DNA from: JBHJGU01 sp050331475
Lineage (GTDB): Bacteria > Pseudomonadota > Alphaproteobacteria > Caulobacterales > Maricaulaceae
NCBI GenBank assembly: GCA_050331475.1
Contig: JBHJGU010000054.1
Location: forward strand, 1-50,004
Direction of reading: 5' to 3'
Length of the DNA stretch: 50,004 nt
The notes beneath the pieces are model-generated. The model did not search any database and had not been told where the DNA came from. It saw only the letters and a program-made list of their open reading frames with translations. Within the stretch, counting starts at the first letter, position 1; each line of letters begins with the position of its first letter. Below, piece by piece: positions 26,364 to 35,682 of this stretch. A program made the translations under genes and the position numbers.

Positions 26364-26923
26364 GAGTGGGCGGCCTCGAAGGCGGCGATCTCAGCGGTCC
26401 GGTTGAGCAGGAAGCCCAAATGATCCACCCCGTCGAGCAAACAACGCCGGGCGAAGGGATCAATGTCGAACCGCACCGCGCCGCCTGGAAAGGCGAGGGT
26501 TTGCACCTCGAGGTTCAGGGTCAGCGCCTGCTCGGGCGCATCCAGGATGGCGGCGTAAGCGTCCGCATGAATATCGATCGCCAACAGCCCGTTCTTGAGC
26601 GCATTGGCGCGGAAGATATCAGCGAGCTTGGGGCTGAGCACCGCGTCGAAGCCGAAATCCTTAATCGCCCAGGGCGCGTGTTCGCGCGACGATCCGCAGC
26701 CGAAATTCTCCCCCGCCACCAGGATGCGCCGACCTCGCGCCGTCCCCGCGTCAAACCCGCCGCCCTCACCGCGCCAATCGGCGAACAAGCCCTCGCCCAA
26801 GCCGTCCCGAACGGTGGTGGTCAGAAACCGGGCGGGGATGATCTGGTCGGTGTCGATATTGGCCGCGCGCACGATGTAGGGGCGGTCAGTCAGGGTGTCG
26901 AAGGGCGTCGGGTCAGCGCTCAT
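26360..26923 (-). CDS. leuD: 3-Isopropylmalate dehydratase small subunit
   Basis: Small subunit of isopropylmalate isomerase, pairing with LeuC. The 187-residue protein shows NIDTDQIIPARFL, the swivelling-domain signature GENFGCGSSREHAPWAIKDFG (in pieces FGCGSSREH) and FRANALKNGLLAI. Length is normal. It overlaps leuC by 11 bp and leuB by 4 bp, so the three leu genes at the operon end are translationally coupled. Confidence 0.96.
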   Translation of the reverse strand: MSADPTPFDTLTDRPYIVRAANIDTDQIIPARFLTTTVRDGLGEGLFADWRGEGGGFDAGTARGRRILVAGENFGCGSSREHAPWAIKDFGFDAVLSPKLADIFRANALKNGLLAIDIHADAYAAILDAPEQALTLNLEVQTLAFPGGAVRFDIDPFARRCLLDGVDHLGFLLNRTAEIAAFEAAHS

Positions 26924-28328
26924 GGCCGGCTCCTAAATAGATGCGCGGGTCTTCGAGCGCGCCGGCCAGTGCGCTGGCGGCGGCCGTGGCGGGGCTGGCG
27001 AGCACCGTGCGCACGCCGGGACCTTGGCGACCGCGAAAATTCCGGTTCGAGGTCGACACCACAAGCTCGCCCGGTTCGCCGACATCTCCATTCATGGCCA
27101 AGCACATGGAGCAGCCCGGTTCGCGCCATTCCGCACCCGCTTGGCGAAACACCGCGTCCAGGCCCAGCGCTTCGGCCTCGCGTTTGACCTGTTCGGAGCC
27201 GGGCACCACCAGCATACGCACCCCGTGGGCCACCTGGCGGCCCTTCAGCACGTCCGCCGCCGCTTTGAGGTCGCTGAGCCGGCCATTGGTGCAACTGCCC
27301 ACGAACACCGCTTGGATCGGGTGGCCGCGCAAGGCTTGGCCCGGTTCCAAGCGCATGTACTCCAGGCCGGCGCGCGCGTCCGCGTCGGTTACCAGTGGGG
27401 TTGCGCCCTCCACGCTTGATCCTTGGGCGGGATTGTCGCCCCAGGTCACTCGCGGGGTCAGCGCGCTCGCGTCAATCGTGATCTCGCGGTCGAACGCGGC
27501 CTCGGGGTCGGTGCGCAAAGTCCGCCAGCGCGCCACAGCCTGGTCGAATGAAGCCGCCTTGGGGCTGCGCGGGCGGCCCTCCAGCGAAGCGAAGGTGGTC
27601 TCGTCAGGCGCGATCATGCCCGCCCGAGCGCCCGCTTCGATGGACATGTTGCACACCGTCATGCGGCTTTCCATGTCGAGCGCCTCAATGGCGGGGCCCC
27701 GATATTCGATCACATGGCCTGTGCCGCCGCCCACGCCAATCTCTGCAATGATCGCCAAGATCAAGTCCTTGGCGTGCACCCCAGCCGGCAACTGGCCGGT
27801 GACAGTGACCGCGAGCGTTTTCGATCGCCGTTGCAGCAAGCATTGGGTGGCGAGCACATGGCCCACCTCCGAGGTGCCCACGCCGAAGGCGAGCGCGCCA
27901 AAGGCGCCATGGGTGGCGGTGTGGCTGTCCCCGCAGACGATGGTGGCGCCGGGCAGGGTGAGCCCCAATTCCGGTCCCATCACATGGACGACCCCACGAT
28001 GGGCCGAGCCCCAGCCGAAATACTCCACCCCATGGGCGTCGCAATTGGCTTGAAGCGTCTCGACCTGCCGGCGCGCGGCGTCGCTCACATAGGCCCGCCC
28101 GCCCTTGGCGTCCGGGGGCAAGGTGGGGGTGGAGTGATCGCACGTCGCCGTGGTCAGATCCGGTCGCCGCACCGTCAGCCCGCGGGCGTCTAGCGCTGCG
28201 AACGCTTGCGGGCTTGTCACCTCATGGATCAGGTGACGATCAATGTAGAGCACTGCAGGGTGCTCGGGCGTCTCCTCGACGACGACGTGGGATCGCCAAA
28301 TCTTCTCATACAGCGTAGTAGGCGCCAT
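26913..28328 (-). CDS. leuC: 3-Isopropylmalate dehydratase large subunit
   Basis: Aconitase-family subunit carrying the catalytic [4Fe-4S] cluster; it isomerises 2- to 3-isopropylmalate together with LeuD. The 471-residue protein starts MAPTTLYEKIWRSHVV. Cluster cysteines are in VGSCTNGR and PGCSMCLAMNGD; other family marks are HEVTSPQAF and CGDSHTATHGAFGALAFG. ATG 28328 lies inside the ilvE end (23-bp overlap). Confidence 0.96.
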   Translation of the reverse strand: MAPTTLYEKIWRSHVVVEETPEHPAVLYIDRHLIHEVTSPQAFAALDARGLTVRRPDLTTATCDHSTPTLPPDAKGGRAYVSDAARRQVETLQANCDAHGVEYFGWGSAHRGVVHVMGPELGLTLPGATIVCGDSHTATHGAFGALAFGVGTSEVGHVLATQCLLQRRSKTLAVTVTGQLPAGVHAKDLILAIIAEIGVGGGTGHVIEYRGPAIEALDMESRMTVCNMSIEAGARAGMIAPDETTFASLEGRPRSPKAASFDQAVARWRTLRTDPEAAFDREITIDASALTPRVTWGDNPAQGSSVEGATPLVTDADARAGLEYMRLEPGQALRGHPIQAVFVGSCTNGRLSDLKAAADVLKGRQVAHGVRMLVVPGSEQVKREAEALGLDAVFRQAGAEWREPGCSMCLAMNGDVGEPGELVVSTSNRNFRGRQGPGVRTVLASPATAAASALAGALEDPRIYLGAGHER

Positions 28329-29274
28329 GCCGGTCCCCCCGCTTTTTGCCTTCCGGCCGGATGGGATCCAGCCAGTCCCAATCATCATGGGTTGAGCCGT
28401 CGAACAGGCCGAAAAACGCTGACTGCAGCGCTTTGGTCACCGGACCCACGCGGCGGTCGCCCACCGGGATGTGGTCGACCGAGCGCACCGGCGTGATCTC
28501 GGCGGCCGTGCCGGTGAGGAACATCTCATCGGCGAAATGCAGCATTTCGCGCGGCATGGATTGCTGGATGACGCGGATGCCTTGCTGCTCCGCCAGCCGG
28601 ATGACCGTATCCCGGGTGACACCCATCAGGATCGAATCCCCCGCGGGTGGGGTCATCAGCGCGCCGTCTTTGACCAGGAACAAATTCTCGCCCGCGCCTT
28701 CGCTCAAGCGGCCGTCCGCGCCCAGCGCAATGCCTTCGGCGAAACCGCGCGCGCGCGCCTCCCGCCCGATCAACAGCCCGGAGAGATAATTGCCCGCCGC
28801 CTTAGCCGCTGAGGGCGTGGTCGAGGGCGCCGGCCGCCGCCAGCTGGAGACGCACACATCCACCCCATGCTCCACCGCACCGTCGCCCAAATAGGCGCCC
28901 AAGGGAAAGGCCGCGATCGCCACATCAACCTTCGCGTCTTCCGAAGGGACCACTTTCATGGTCGTCTCGCCGAAATAGGCGATCGGTCGCAAATAGCCCG
29001 AGCTGAGATGGTTGGCGTGGGCGATGTCCCGGCAGGCCTGGATCAGCTCCTCGACCGCATAATCCGACACGATGCCGTAAATCCGGCCCGAGGTGATCAG
29101 CCGACGCATGTGATCGGCAAGCCGGAACGCGCACGGCCCCTGGGGCGTCTCGTAAACACGCACCCCTTCGAAGACCGCCGAACCATAGTGCAAAGCGTGG
29201 GTGAGCACATGCACCTGAGCCTCCGCCCAGGGCGTGATCTCCCCATTCATCCAAACGAATTCGCCATGTTCCAT
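28306..29274 (-). CDS. ilvE: Branched-chain amino acid aminotransferase
   Basis: PLP enzyme that performs the last step of Val, Ile and Leu synthesis. The 322-residue fold-type IV protein has HVLTHALHYGSAVFEGVRVY, the PLP lysine in AAKAAGNYLSGL (about residue 160), and EGAGENLFLVKDG with GVTRDTVIRLA. It lies 20 bp after leuA and overlaps leuC. Confidence 0.96.
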   Translation of the reverse strand: MEHGEFVWMNGEITPWAEAQVHVLTHALHYGSAVFEGVRVYETPQGPCAFRLADHMRRLITSGRIYGIVSDYAVEELIQACRDIAHANHLSSGYLRPIAYFGETTMKVVPSEDAKVDVAIAAFPLGAYLGDGAVEHGVDVCVSSWRRPAPSTTPSAAKAAGNYLSGLLIGREARARGFAEGIALGADGRLSEGAGENLFLVKDGALMTPPAGDSILMGVTRDTVIRLAEQQGIRVIQQSMPREMLHFADEMFLTGTAAEITPVRSVDHIPVGDRRVGPVTKALQSAFFGLFDGSTHDDWDWLDPIRPEGKKRGDRHGAYYAV

Positions 29275-29294
29275 GAGCCTTGTCCCCTAAAGGC

Positions 29295-30878
29295 TTAAGC
29301 GGCGCCGCGGGCTGCGGACGCCTCAGCTAAGCGGTGTTTCTGTCGTTCGATGCGGTTAATAACGCTGAGATACGCGGCCGCGCCGGCGGCGACGATGTCG
29401 GTGTCCACGCCTTGACCGTGATAGAGCCGACCTTCGAAGCGGGCGTGCACGTCGGCCTCGCCTAAGGCGTCAGTTCCCTTGGACACAGAGCGCACGGAGA
29501 AGTCTTCCAACGTCAAAGCCACCCCGGTGATCACGTCGATGGCTTTGAAAATCGCGTCGATGGGGCCGTCGCCTTCGCCGCCTTCTCGGAAACCGCCCCG
29601 TTCGGGGTGCTCCAACTCGATGGCCGCATAGGGCTTGGCGTCCTCGCCATAGCCGGTGCCGGTGTGCAGGCCCTTGATGCGCCAGGGCCCCGCTTGGCTC
29701 GCGTCCTCGCCCAGGATCAATGCCTCTAAGTCGGCGTCGAACACTTCGCGCTTTTTGTCCGCCAGCGCCTTAAAAGCGTGGAACACCACCCCGAGCTGGT
29801 TTTCACCTAAATTATAGCCCAGCCGCCGCGCGCGTTCCGCAATGGCGGCCCGGCCCGAATGCTTGCCCAGCACTAAATTATCCAAGCTCACGCCCACGTC
29901 CTCGGCGCGCATGATCTCATAGGTCTGCCGGTTTTTTAGAACGCCATGCTGGTGTATGCCGCTCTCGTGCAGAAACGCGTTGCGCCCGACAATGGCTTTA
30001 TTGCGGGGGATGGGCTGACCGGTTAGGGCGGCGAGCAATTGGCTTGCCCCGTTTAGCTTTTGGGTCACGACGCCGGTGTCCGCGCCGTAAAGGTCCGGGC
30101 GGACCTTGAGCGCCATCACCACTTCTTCGAGCGCGCAATTGCCCGCCCGCTCGCCAATCCCGTTGATGGTGCACTCCACCTGGCCTGCGCCCCCCTGCAC
30201 GGCCGCAAGGCTATTGGCGACCGCAAGGCCTAGATCGTCATGACAATGAGCGGAGAAGGTGACGTTGGGGTCCGGGAAGGCGGCGCGCAGGCTCGCGAAC
30301 AGCGCGCGGATTTCCTCGGGCGTGGTGTAACCCACCGTGTCGGGCACATTGATGATCCGCGCGCCGGCTTCAATGGCGCGGCCCACCACCTCGAACAAAT
30401 AATCGCGCTCGGTGCGGATGGCGTCTTCGGGGGAGAACTCCACCTCGTCCACATGCTCGCGCGCCGCCGTAATCGCGTTGGTCCCATGGTCTAAGACTTG
30501 CTCGCGGGACATGCGCAGCTTGTGCTCGCGGTGGATGGGACTGGTTGCGATGAACAGGTGCACGCGGGCGCGCTTGGCCGGTTTCAGCGCACGGGCTGCC
30601 TCCAGATAATCGCCGGCGACACAGCGAGCCAGCGAGCACAGGGTCGGCCCCTCAATTTCCGAGGCGATACGATAAACCGCCTCAAAATCTCCCGGGCTGG
30701 CGGCGGCGTAGCCCGCTTCGATCACGTCCACGCCCAGGCTGGCGAGGTTTTGGGCCATGCGCAGCTTTTGCCCGCTGGAAAGCGAGAAGCCCGGCGCTTG
30801 TTCTCCGTCGCGCAAGGTGGTGTCGAAGATTTTGACTGGGGCTCGGGTTGGGGCCGGCTCGGCGTTGGCGGCGTCCAT
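29295..30878 (-). CDS. leuA: 2-Isopropylmalate synthase
   Basis: First committed step of leucine synthesis (acetyl-CoA plus 2-ketoisovalerate). The 527-residue protein has the TIM-barrel start IFDTTLRDGEQAPGFSL, metal histidines in FSAHCHDDLGLAVANSLAA, and GGAGQVECTINGIGERAGN. The C-terminal leucine-binding regulatory domain (about 390-515) is present, so leucine feedback inhibition is likely. ATG 30878 begins 1 bp after the ilvN stop; a further start 30 nt upstream inside ilvN is less likely. Confidence 0.96.
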   Translation of the reverse strand: MDAANAEPAPTRAPVKIFDTTLRDGEQAPGFSLSSGQKLRMAQNLASLGVDVIEAGYAAASPGDFEAVYRIASEIEGPTLCSLARCVAGDYLEAARALKPAKRARVHLFIATSPIHREHKLRMSREQVLDHGTNAITAAREHVDEVEFSPEDAIRTERDYLFEVVGRAIEAGARIINVPDTVGYTTPEEIRALFASLRAAFPDPNVTFSAHCHDDLGLAVANSLAAVQGGAGQVECTINGIGERAGNCALEEVVMALKVRPDLYGADTGVVTQKLNGASQLLAALTGQPIPRNKAIVGRNAFLHESGIHQHGVLKNRQTYEIMRAEDVGVSLDNLVLGKHSGRAAIAERARRLGYNLGENQLGVVFHAFKALADKKREVFDADLEALILGEDASQAGPWRIKGLHTGTGYGEDAKPYAAIELEHPERGGFREGGEGDGPIDAIFKAIDVITGVALTLEDFSVRSVSKGTDALGEADVHARFEGRLYHGQGVDTDIVAAGAAAYLSVINRIERQKHRLAEASAARGAA

Positions 30879-30879
30879 G

Positions 30880-31197
30880 TTAGGCGGCCTCCCGCTTGGC
30901 GGCGTCATCGAGGATCGTGACCGCGTCCAAGTCGTAGAGCCGTTCGAGTTGGCGTTTAAGCGTCTCCACCGCGCGCGCTTCGTCCCGGCGCAGCACGTCC
31001 ACGGTCAGCGTCCGCGTCTCCCCTGGCAGCCCGGGTTGCAGGTGGGCTGCGACCAGATACCAGCCGCGACGCACGATCAAGCCGAGCGCGCGCACCGCGC
31101 AGCCCTCCGCTCCGGTCATGCGCAGCTCCAGGCGAACCGGCTCGGCGCCCGCCTCCCCTGGGGCGAGGATGGGAATTGTTCCGGTGTGCGCGCTCAT
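30880..31197 (-). CDS. ilvN: Acetolactate synthase small (ACT) subunit, short IlvM-like type
   Basis: Regulatory subunit for the adjacent acetolactate synthase. At 105 residues it has one ACT domain (RLELRMTGAEGCAVRALGLI, VRRGWYLVAAHLQPG, TLTVDVLRRDE, LERLYDLDAVTILDD). Alphaproteobacterial IlvN/IlvH proteins are usually about 160-190 residues with an extra C-terminal domain, so this one is closer in size to enterobacterial and xanthomonad IlvM. Its start overlaps ilvB by 4 bp and leuA follows after 1 bp. Confidence 0.85.
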   Translation of the reverse strand: MSAHTGTIPILAPGEAGAEPVRLELRMTGAEGCAVRALGLIVRRGWYLVAAHLQPGLPGETRTLTVDVLRRDEARAVETLKRQLERLYDLDAVTILDDAAKREAA

Positions 31198-32879
31198 AAC
31201 GCGTCCTCCAGCATTTGGGCGTTGGACCGGCCCGGCGGCACCAGCGGCCAGACGTTTTCAGCGGGGTCGATTTTCACGTGCATGAGGGCCGGACCCTGGG
31301 CGGCGAGCAACCGATCCAGGCCCGGGTCCACCTCGTCGCGCCGTTCCACCCGAAACGCCTCCACGCGAAAGGCGCGGGCGAGTTCGACGAAGTCCGGATT
31401 GTCCCAAAGATCGACCTCGGAGCGATTGCCGTCGAAGAACAAATCCTGCCACTGGCGCACCATGCCGAGCATGGAGTTGTCCAGCAGCACGATCTTCACT
31501 GGGATTTGGTAGCGGTTCAGGGTGGCGAGTTCTTGGATGTTCATCATGATCGAGCCGTCCCCGCTGACGCACACAACTGTGGCGTCCGGGTCGGCCAATT
31601 GGGCGCCGATGGCGGCGGGCAGGCCGAACCCCATTGTGCCTAACCCGCTGGAAGACAAGTGGGACTGGGGTCGGCGGAACCGGCAATGCTGGGCCACCCA
31701 CATTTGATGTTGGCCCACATCGCAGGAGATCACCATGGGCTCATCGAGCCGTTCGGAAAGGTCTTTCAAGAGCTTCGGCGCATAGACCCCGGTTCCCGGC
31801 GCTGCGTAATCCCACGCGTGCTCTGACTTGAGCGTCGCGGTTTCCGCCCGCCAATCTGTGATGTCCAATGGACCGGGGTCGAGCGCGAAGAGGTTCGCCG
31901 CCAGCCCGCCCGAGAGGCCCACATCGGCGCGCCGCAGCTTGGAGATCTCAGCGGTGTCCACGTCCATGTGAATGACCCGGGCATGGGGGGCGAAGCTCTC
32001 CAGATGGCCCGTGGCGCGGTCGTCAAACCGCGCCCCCACATTGATGAGGAGATCGCAGGTTTGCACCGCCAGATTGGCCGCCTTCAGCCCGTGCATGCCC
32101 AACATGCCCAGGAAGTTGGCGTCATCGGTGGGGATCGCCCCGAGCCCTTTGAGGGTCGCCACCGAAGGGATCTGCGTGCGCTGGGCGAAGGCGCGCACCG
32201 CGCGCACCGCGCCGCCCATTTGCACCCCGCCGCCAATATAGAGAAGCGGCTTGCGGGCCTCCCGGATCAAAGTCTCCGCTGCGGCCATATCTGAACAGGC
32301 GCCTGCGCGGATCGCTGGTTGCGGACGCACCGGGGCGGGCGGATGCTCAACAATCGCCGCCATCAGATCCTTGGGCAGATCAACCAGAACCGGGCCGGGC
32401 CGGCCATCGGCGGCGATTTCAAAAGCCTCGGCGATGATGTCGAGCACGTCCTCGGTTCGGCGCACCACAAAGCTGTGCTTCACCACCGGCAGGGTGACCC
32501 CAAAAATGTCGACCTCTTGGAAGGCGTCGGTGCCCATCAGAGCGGAGGGGACCTGCCCGGTCAGCGCCACCACGGGGACGGAGTCCAGGAACGCGTCCGC
32601 TAGCCCGGTGACCAGGGTGGTCGCCCCCGGACCCGACGTCGCCAGACAAACGCCGACGCGTCCGCTTGATCGAGCGTAGCCTTCCGCCGCAATCGCCGCG
32701 CCTTGTTCGTGTCGCGTCAGGATATGGCGCAAGCTGGAATGGGCGAGCGCGTCGTAGACCGGCATGATCGCGCCGCCGGGATAGCCGAAGACCGTGTCCA
32801 CGCCTTGGGCCTCCAGCGCGGCGACCACCAAATCCGCGCCGCGCACGGTTTGGGGTGTGATGGCGGCTTGGGCGGTCAT
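31194..32879 (-). CDS. ilvB: Acetolactate synthase large subunit
   Basis: ThDP enzyme that makes acetolactate and acetohydroxybutyrate. The 561-residue protein has the N-terminal ThDP Glu in ILTRHEQGAAIAAEGYAR, the FAD-binding middle domain (VGARFDDRATGHL) and the ThDP motif GDGSIMMNIQELATLNRYQIPVKIV (key GDGS...N). Full length. ATG 32879 overlaps ilvC by 4 bp. The pairing with a short small subunit points to the IlvG/IlvM type. Confidence 0.96.
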   Translation of the reverse strand: MTAQAAITPQTVRGADLVVAALEAQGVDTVFGYPGGAIMPVYDALAHSSLRHILTRHEQGAAIAAEGYARSSGRVGVCLATSGPGATTLVTGLADAFLDSVPVVALTGQVPSALMGTDAFQEVDIFGVTLPVVKHSFVVRRTEDVLDIIAEAFEIAADGRPGPVLVDLPKDLMAAIVEHPPAPVRPQPAIRAGACSDMAAAETLIREARKPLLYIGGGVQMGGAVRAVRAFAQRTQIPSVATLKGLGAIPTDDANFLGMLGMHGLKAANLAVQTCDLLINVGARFDDRATGHLESFAPHARVIHMDVDTAEISKLRRADVGLSGGLAANLFALDPGPLDITDWRAETATLKSEHAWDYAAPGTGVYAPKLLKDLSERLDEPMVISCDVGQHQMWVAQHCRFRRPQSHLSSSGLGTMGFGLPAAIGAQLADPDATVVCVSGDGSIMMNIQELATLNRYQIPVKIVLLDNSMLGMVRQWQDLFFDGNRSEVDLWDNPDFVELARAFRVEAFRVERRDEVDPGLDRLLAAQGPALMHVKIDPAENVWPLVPPGRSNAQMLEDAL

Positions 32880-33883
32880 TCCGCGGCCTTTCGCGCGTCG
32901 TCCTCGGTCTCGGCGTTCAGCCAAGTCATTTTGGCGCGCAGGGCTTTGCCGACGGTTTCCAGTTGATGGTCCAGATCAGCCTGCCAGGCCTTGTTGTAGC
33001 GCGGCAAACCGGCCTGGTTTTCCAAGATCCAGTCGCGCGCGAAACTTCCGTCCTGGATGTCGGTCAGGACCTCGCGCATTCGGGCGCGGGTTTCCGCGTT
33101 GATGATCCGCGGGCCGGAGACAAAGTCGCCGTATTTCGCGGTCTCCGAAATGAAATCGTGCATCTTGCCCAAGCCGCCTTCATGGAGCAGGTCCACGATC
33201 AGCTTGAGTTCATGGAGGCATTCGAAATAGGCGACCTCGGGTTGGTAGCCCGCCTCCACCAAGGTCTCAAAGCCGTGCCGGATCAGCTCGGACACCCCGC
33301 CGCATAACACCGCTTGTTCCCCGAAGAGATCGGTTTCGGTCTCTTCCTTAAACGTGGTGTCGATGACCCCGCCGCGAACGCCGCCCAAGCCAGCCGCATA
33401 GGCGAGCGCTTTGGCTGAGGCGCGGCCCGAATAATCTTGGCGCACCGCGCGCAAGCACGGCACCCCGCGGCCGCGTTCGTATTCTCGGCGAACCAGATCG
33501 CCGGGGCCTTTGGGTGCGATCAGCACCACATCCAGGCTCTTGGGCGGGACGATGCGGTCATAATGGATGGAAAAACCATGGGCGAACAGCACCGCGTCGC
33601 CCGGCTCCAGCCCGTCCTTGATGGCCTCGAACACGGCCGGCTGGGCCATGTCGGGCGTCAGAAGCGCGGTCAGGCCCGCGGCTTCCGCCGCCTCGCCGGG
33701 CGCGCGTGGGGCGAAGCCATCAGCTTGGGCCTTGCGCCAGCCTGACCCGTCCGGCCGGGCGCCAATAATCACCTCAAGCCCGCTGTCGCGCAGGTTCAAG
33801 GCATGGGCGCGGCCTTGGCTGCCATAGCCGATAATCGCAACGGGCCGGTCGGCCAGGGCGGCGATGTCAGAGGGTGTGCTCAT
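32876..33883 (-). CDS. ilvC: Ketol-acid reductoisomerase (class I)
   Basis: NADPH enzyme for the second shared step of Val/Ile synthesis. The 335-residue protein shows the nucleotide motif IIGYGSQGRAHALNLRDSG (residues 17-35) and the C-terminal knotted domain with catalytic acidic residues in FGEQAVLCGG, ECLHELKLIVDLLHEGGL and ISETAKYGD. Length suits the short class I form. It lies 18 bp after ilvD. Confidence 0.97.
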   Translation of the reverse strand: MSTPSDIAALADRPVAIIGYGSQGRAHALNLRDSGLEVIIGARPDGSGWRKAQADGFAPRAPGEAAEAAGLTALLTPDMAQPAVFEAIKDGLEPGDAVLFAHGFSIHYDRIVPPKSLDVVLIAPKGPGDLVRREYERGRGVPCLRAVRQDYSGRASAKALAYAAGLGGVRGGVIDTTFKEETETDLFGEQAVLCGGVSELIRHGFETLVEAGYQPEVAYFECLHELKLIVDLLHEGGLGKMHDFISETAKYGDFVSGPRIINAETRARMREVLTDIQDGSFARDWILENQAGLPRYNKAWQADLDHQLETVGKALRAKMTWLNAETEDDARKAAE

Positions 33884-33901
33884 GGGATGGGTCCTGTGGG
33901 T

Positions 33902-35578
33902 CTAGCTCGAAGCGGGCGAGAAAGGGGCGCTGGTCACCGCGCCCGTTGAGGCGGAGCTGACCAGGGCGGCGTATTTGGCGTAAGCGCCTGTGGGATAACG
34001 GGGCGGAGGCGGGGTCCAGCCCTGCGCGCGGGCGGCGAGGTCGGCGTCCACGTCAATGCGTCGGGCGTCCACATCAATGCGAACCCGGTCGCCGGTTTGC
34101 ACAAACGCGATCGGGCCGCCCTTGGCCGCTTCGGGGGAGACATGGCCGATCATGAAGCCGTGGGTGGCGCCAGAGAAGCGTCCGTCGGTGATCAACGCCA
34201 CCTCGCCGCCCAGGCCCGCGCCTTGGAGGGCGGCTGTCACGGTGAGCATTTCGCGCATGCCGGGTCCGCCGACTGGGCCCTCATTGCGGATCACCACCAC
34301 TTCGCCGGGTTGGATCGCGCCCGCCTCGACGGCGTTGAACGCGTCTTCCTCGCAGTCGAACACCCGCGCGAGACCGTCAAAGCTCAATCGGTTATGGCCG
34401 GCGAGCTTGACCACGCAGCCCTCAGGAGCCAGGTCGCCATAAAGAACGCCGAAGCCGCCCCGCGGTTTGACGGGATCGGTCACCGGTCGGAACACCGCAG
34501 GCGCGCCTAAGTCCAACGTGGGGGCGATTTCCGCGCTTAAGGGCTCGCCGGTAATGGTGGGCGCGTCGGTGAGAAAGCCCGCCTCCATCAACAACCGCCC
34601 CAGCGTCGGCGCGCCGCCAGCGTCGTAAAAATCCGTCGCCACGAACCGTCCGCCGGGTTTGAGATCGGCGATCACCGGGGTGTCGCGGGACACCGCGTCG
34701 AACACGTCGAGATCGAGCGGCACGCCGGCCTCATGGGCGATAGCGAGCAGATGCAGCGCCGCGTTTGTGGAGCCCGCCGTAGCGGAGACCACGATGACCG
34801 CATTGCGCAGGCTTTCCGCGGTGATGAATTGGCGCGCATTGCGGCCCGCCCGGAAGGCGTCAACCACCAGCCGCCCGGCCGCCGCGGCGGCGTCGGTTTT
34901 GGCCGGATGGGTGGCGGGAATATCGTTGAGCCCCATGGGCGATAGGCCTAAAAACGTCATAGCCAACGCCATGGTGTTCGCCGTGAACTGACCCCCGCAA
35001 GCGCCCGCGCCCGGGCACGCCGCGCGCTCAACCGCCTCAAGGCCCGCGTCATCCAACGCGCCGTTGGCGTGCGCGCCGATGGCTTCGAACACGTCTTGGA
35101 TGGTGATGTCCCGCTCGCCTAGTCGACCAGGCCGAATGGAGCCGCCATAGACAATCACCGCCGGGATATCGAGCCGCGCCGCCGCCATGGCCGCCCCGGG
35201 GATGGTCTTGTCACACCCCACCAGGAACACCGCCGCATCCAGATGATGCCCGCGCACCGCCAGCTCAGCGGAATCCGCTACGCATTCGCGCGACATTAAA
35301 GACGCCCGCATGCCCGCAGCCCCCATGGCGATGCCGTCGGTCACCATGATGGTGTTGAAATCAACGGGGACCCCGCCGGCTTCCCTTATGCCTTGGCGCA
35401 CCGGATCCGCGAGCGCGCGCAAATGCATGTTGCACGGGGTGACCGTCGACCACGTGTTGATGATCGCCACCATCGGACGGTCGAAGTCGCGATCGCTCAA
35501 TCCGGTGGCGCGCAGCATGGCGCGGGCGTGGGTCCGGGCGCGGCCCTTGACGATGGCGTCGCTGGGTTTGGCGGTCAT
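33902..35578 (-). CDS. ilvD: Dihydroxy-acid dehydratase
   Basis: Fe-S dehydratase for the third shared step of Val/Ile synthesis. The 558-residue protein has cluster cysteines in STVTPCNMH, FLVGCDKTIPGA and CPGAGACGGQFTANTMA, and the C-terminal GRFSGATHGFMIGHVSPEA signature. First enzyme gene of the operon; a leader peptide ORF and a terminator hairpin lie in the 105 bp immediately upstream. Confidence 0.97.
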   Translation of the reverse strand: MTAKPSDAIVKGRARTHARAMLRATGLSDRDFDRPMVAIINTWSTVTPCNMHLRALADPVRQGIREAGGVPVDFNTIMVTDGIAMGAAGMRASLMSRECVADSAELAVRGHHLDAAVFLVGCDKTIPGAAMAAARLDIPAVIVYGGSIRPGRLGERDITIQDVFEAIGAHANGALDDAGLEAVERAACPGAGACGGQFTANTMALAMTFLGLSPMGLNDIPATHPAKTDAAAAAGRLVVDAFRAGRNARQFITAESLRNAVIVVSATAGSTNAALHLLAIAHEAGVPLDLDVFDAVSRDTPVIADLKPGGRFVATDFYDAGGAPTLGRLLMEAGFLTDAPTITGEPLSAEIAPTLDLGAPAVFRPVTDPVKPRGGFGVLYGDLAPEGCVVKLAGHNRLSFDGLARVFDCEEDAFNAVEAGAIQPGEVVVIRNEGPVGGPGMREMLTVTAALQGAGLGGEVALITDGRFSGATHGFMIGHVSPEAAKGGPIAFVQTGDRVRIDVDARRIDVDADLAARAQGWTPPPPRYPTGAYAKYAALVSSASTGAVTSAPFSPASS

Positions 35579-35620
35579 GATCTGGCTCGATCTCGCTGGG
35601 GTGGGCGTGGCCGAACCAAG

Positions 35621-35652
35621 AAAAACCCCCGGTCCGGGTCTCGGAGCGGGGG
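35621..35652 (-). terminator. Attenuator-type terminator between the ilv leader ORF and ilvD
   Basis: On the minus strand CCCCCG (35652-35647) pairs with CGGGGG (35631-35626), followed directly by TTTTT (35625-35621). The loop is about 15 nt and includes CCGAGACCCGGA, which could pair alternatively. It lies 31 bp after the leader stop codon and 42 bp before the ilvD ATG, the place for a transcription attenuator. Support is the structure only. Confidence 0.65.
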
Positions 35653-35682
35653 CGGTTGGGCGCGGGCGCTGTCAGCCTCGCG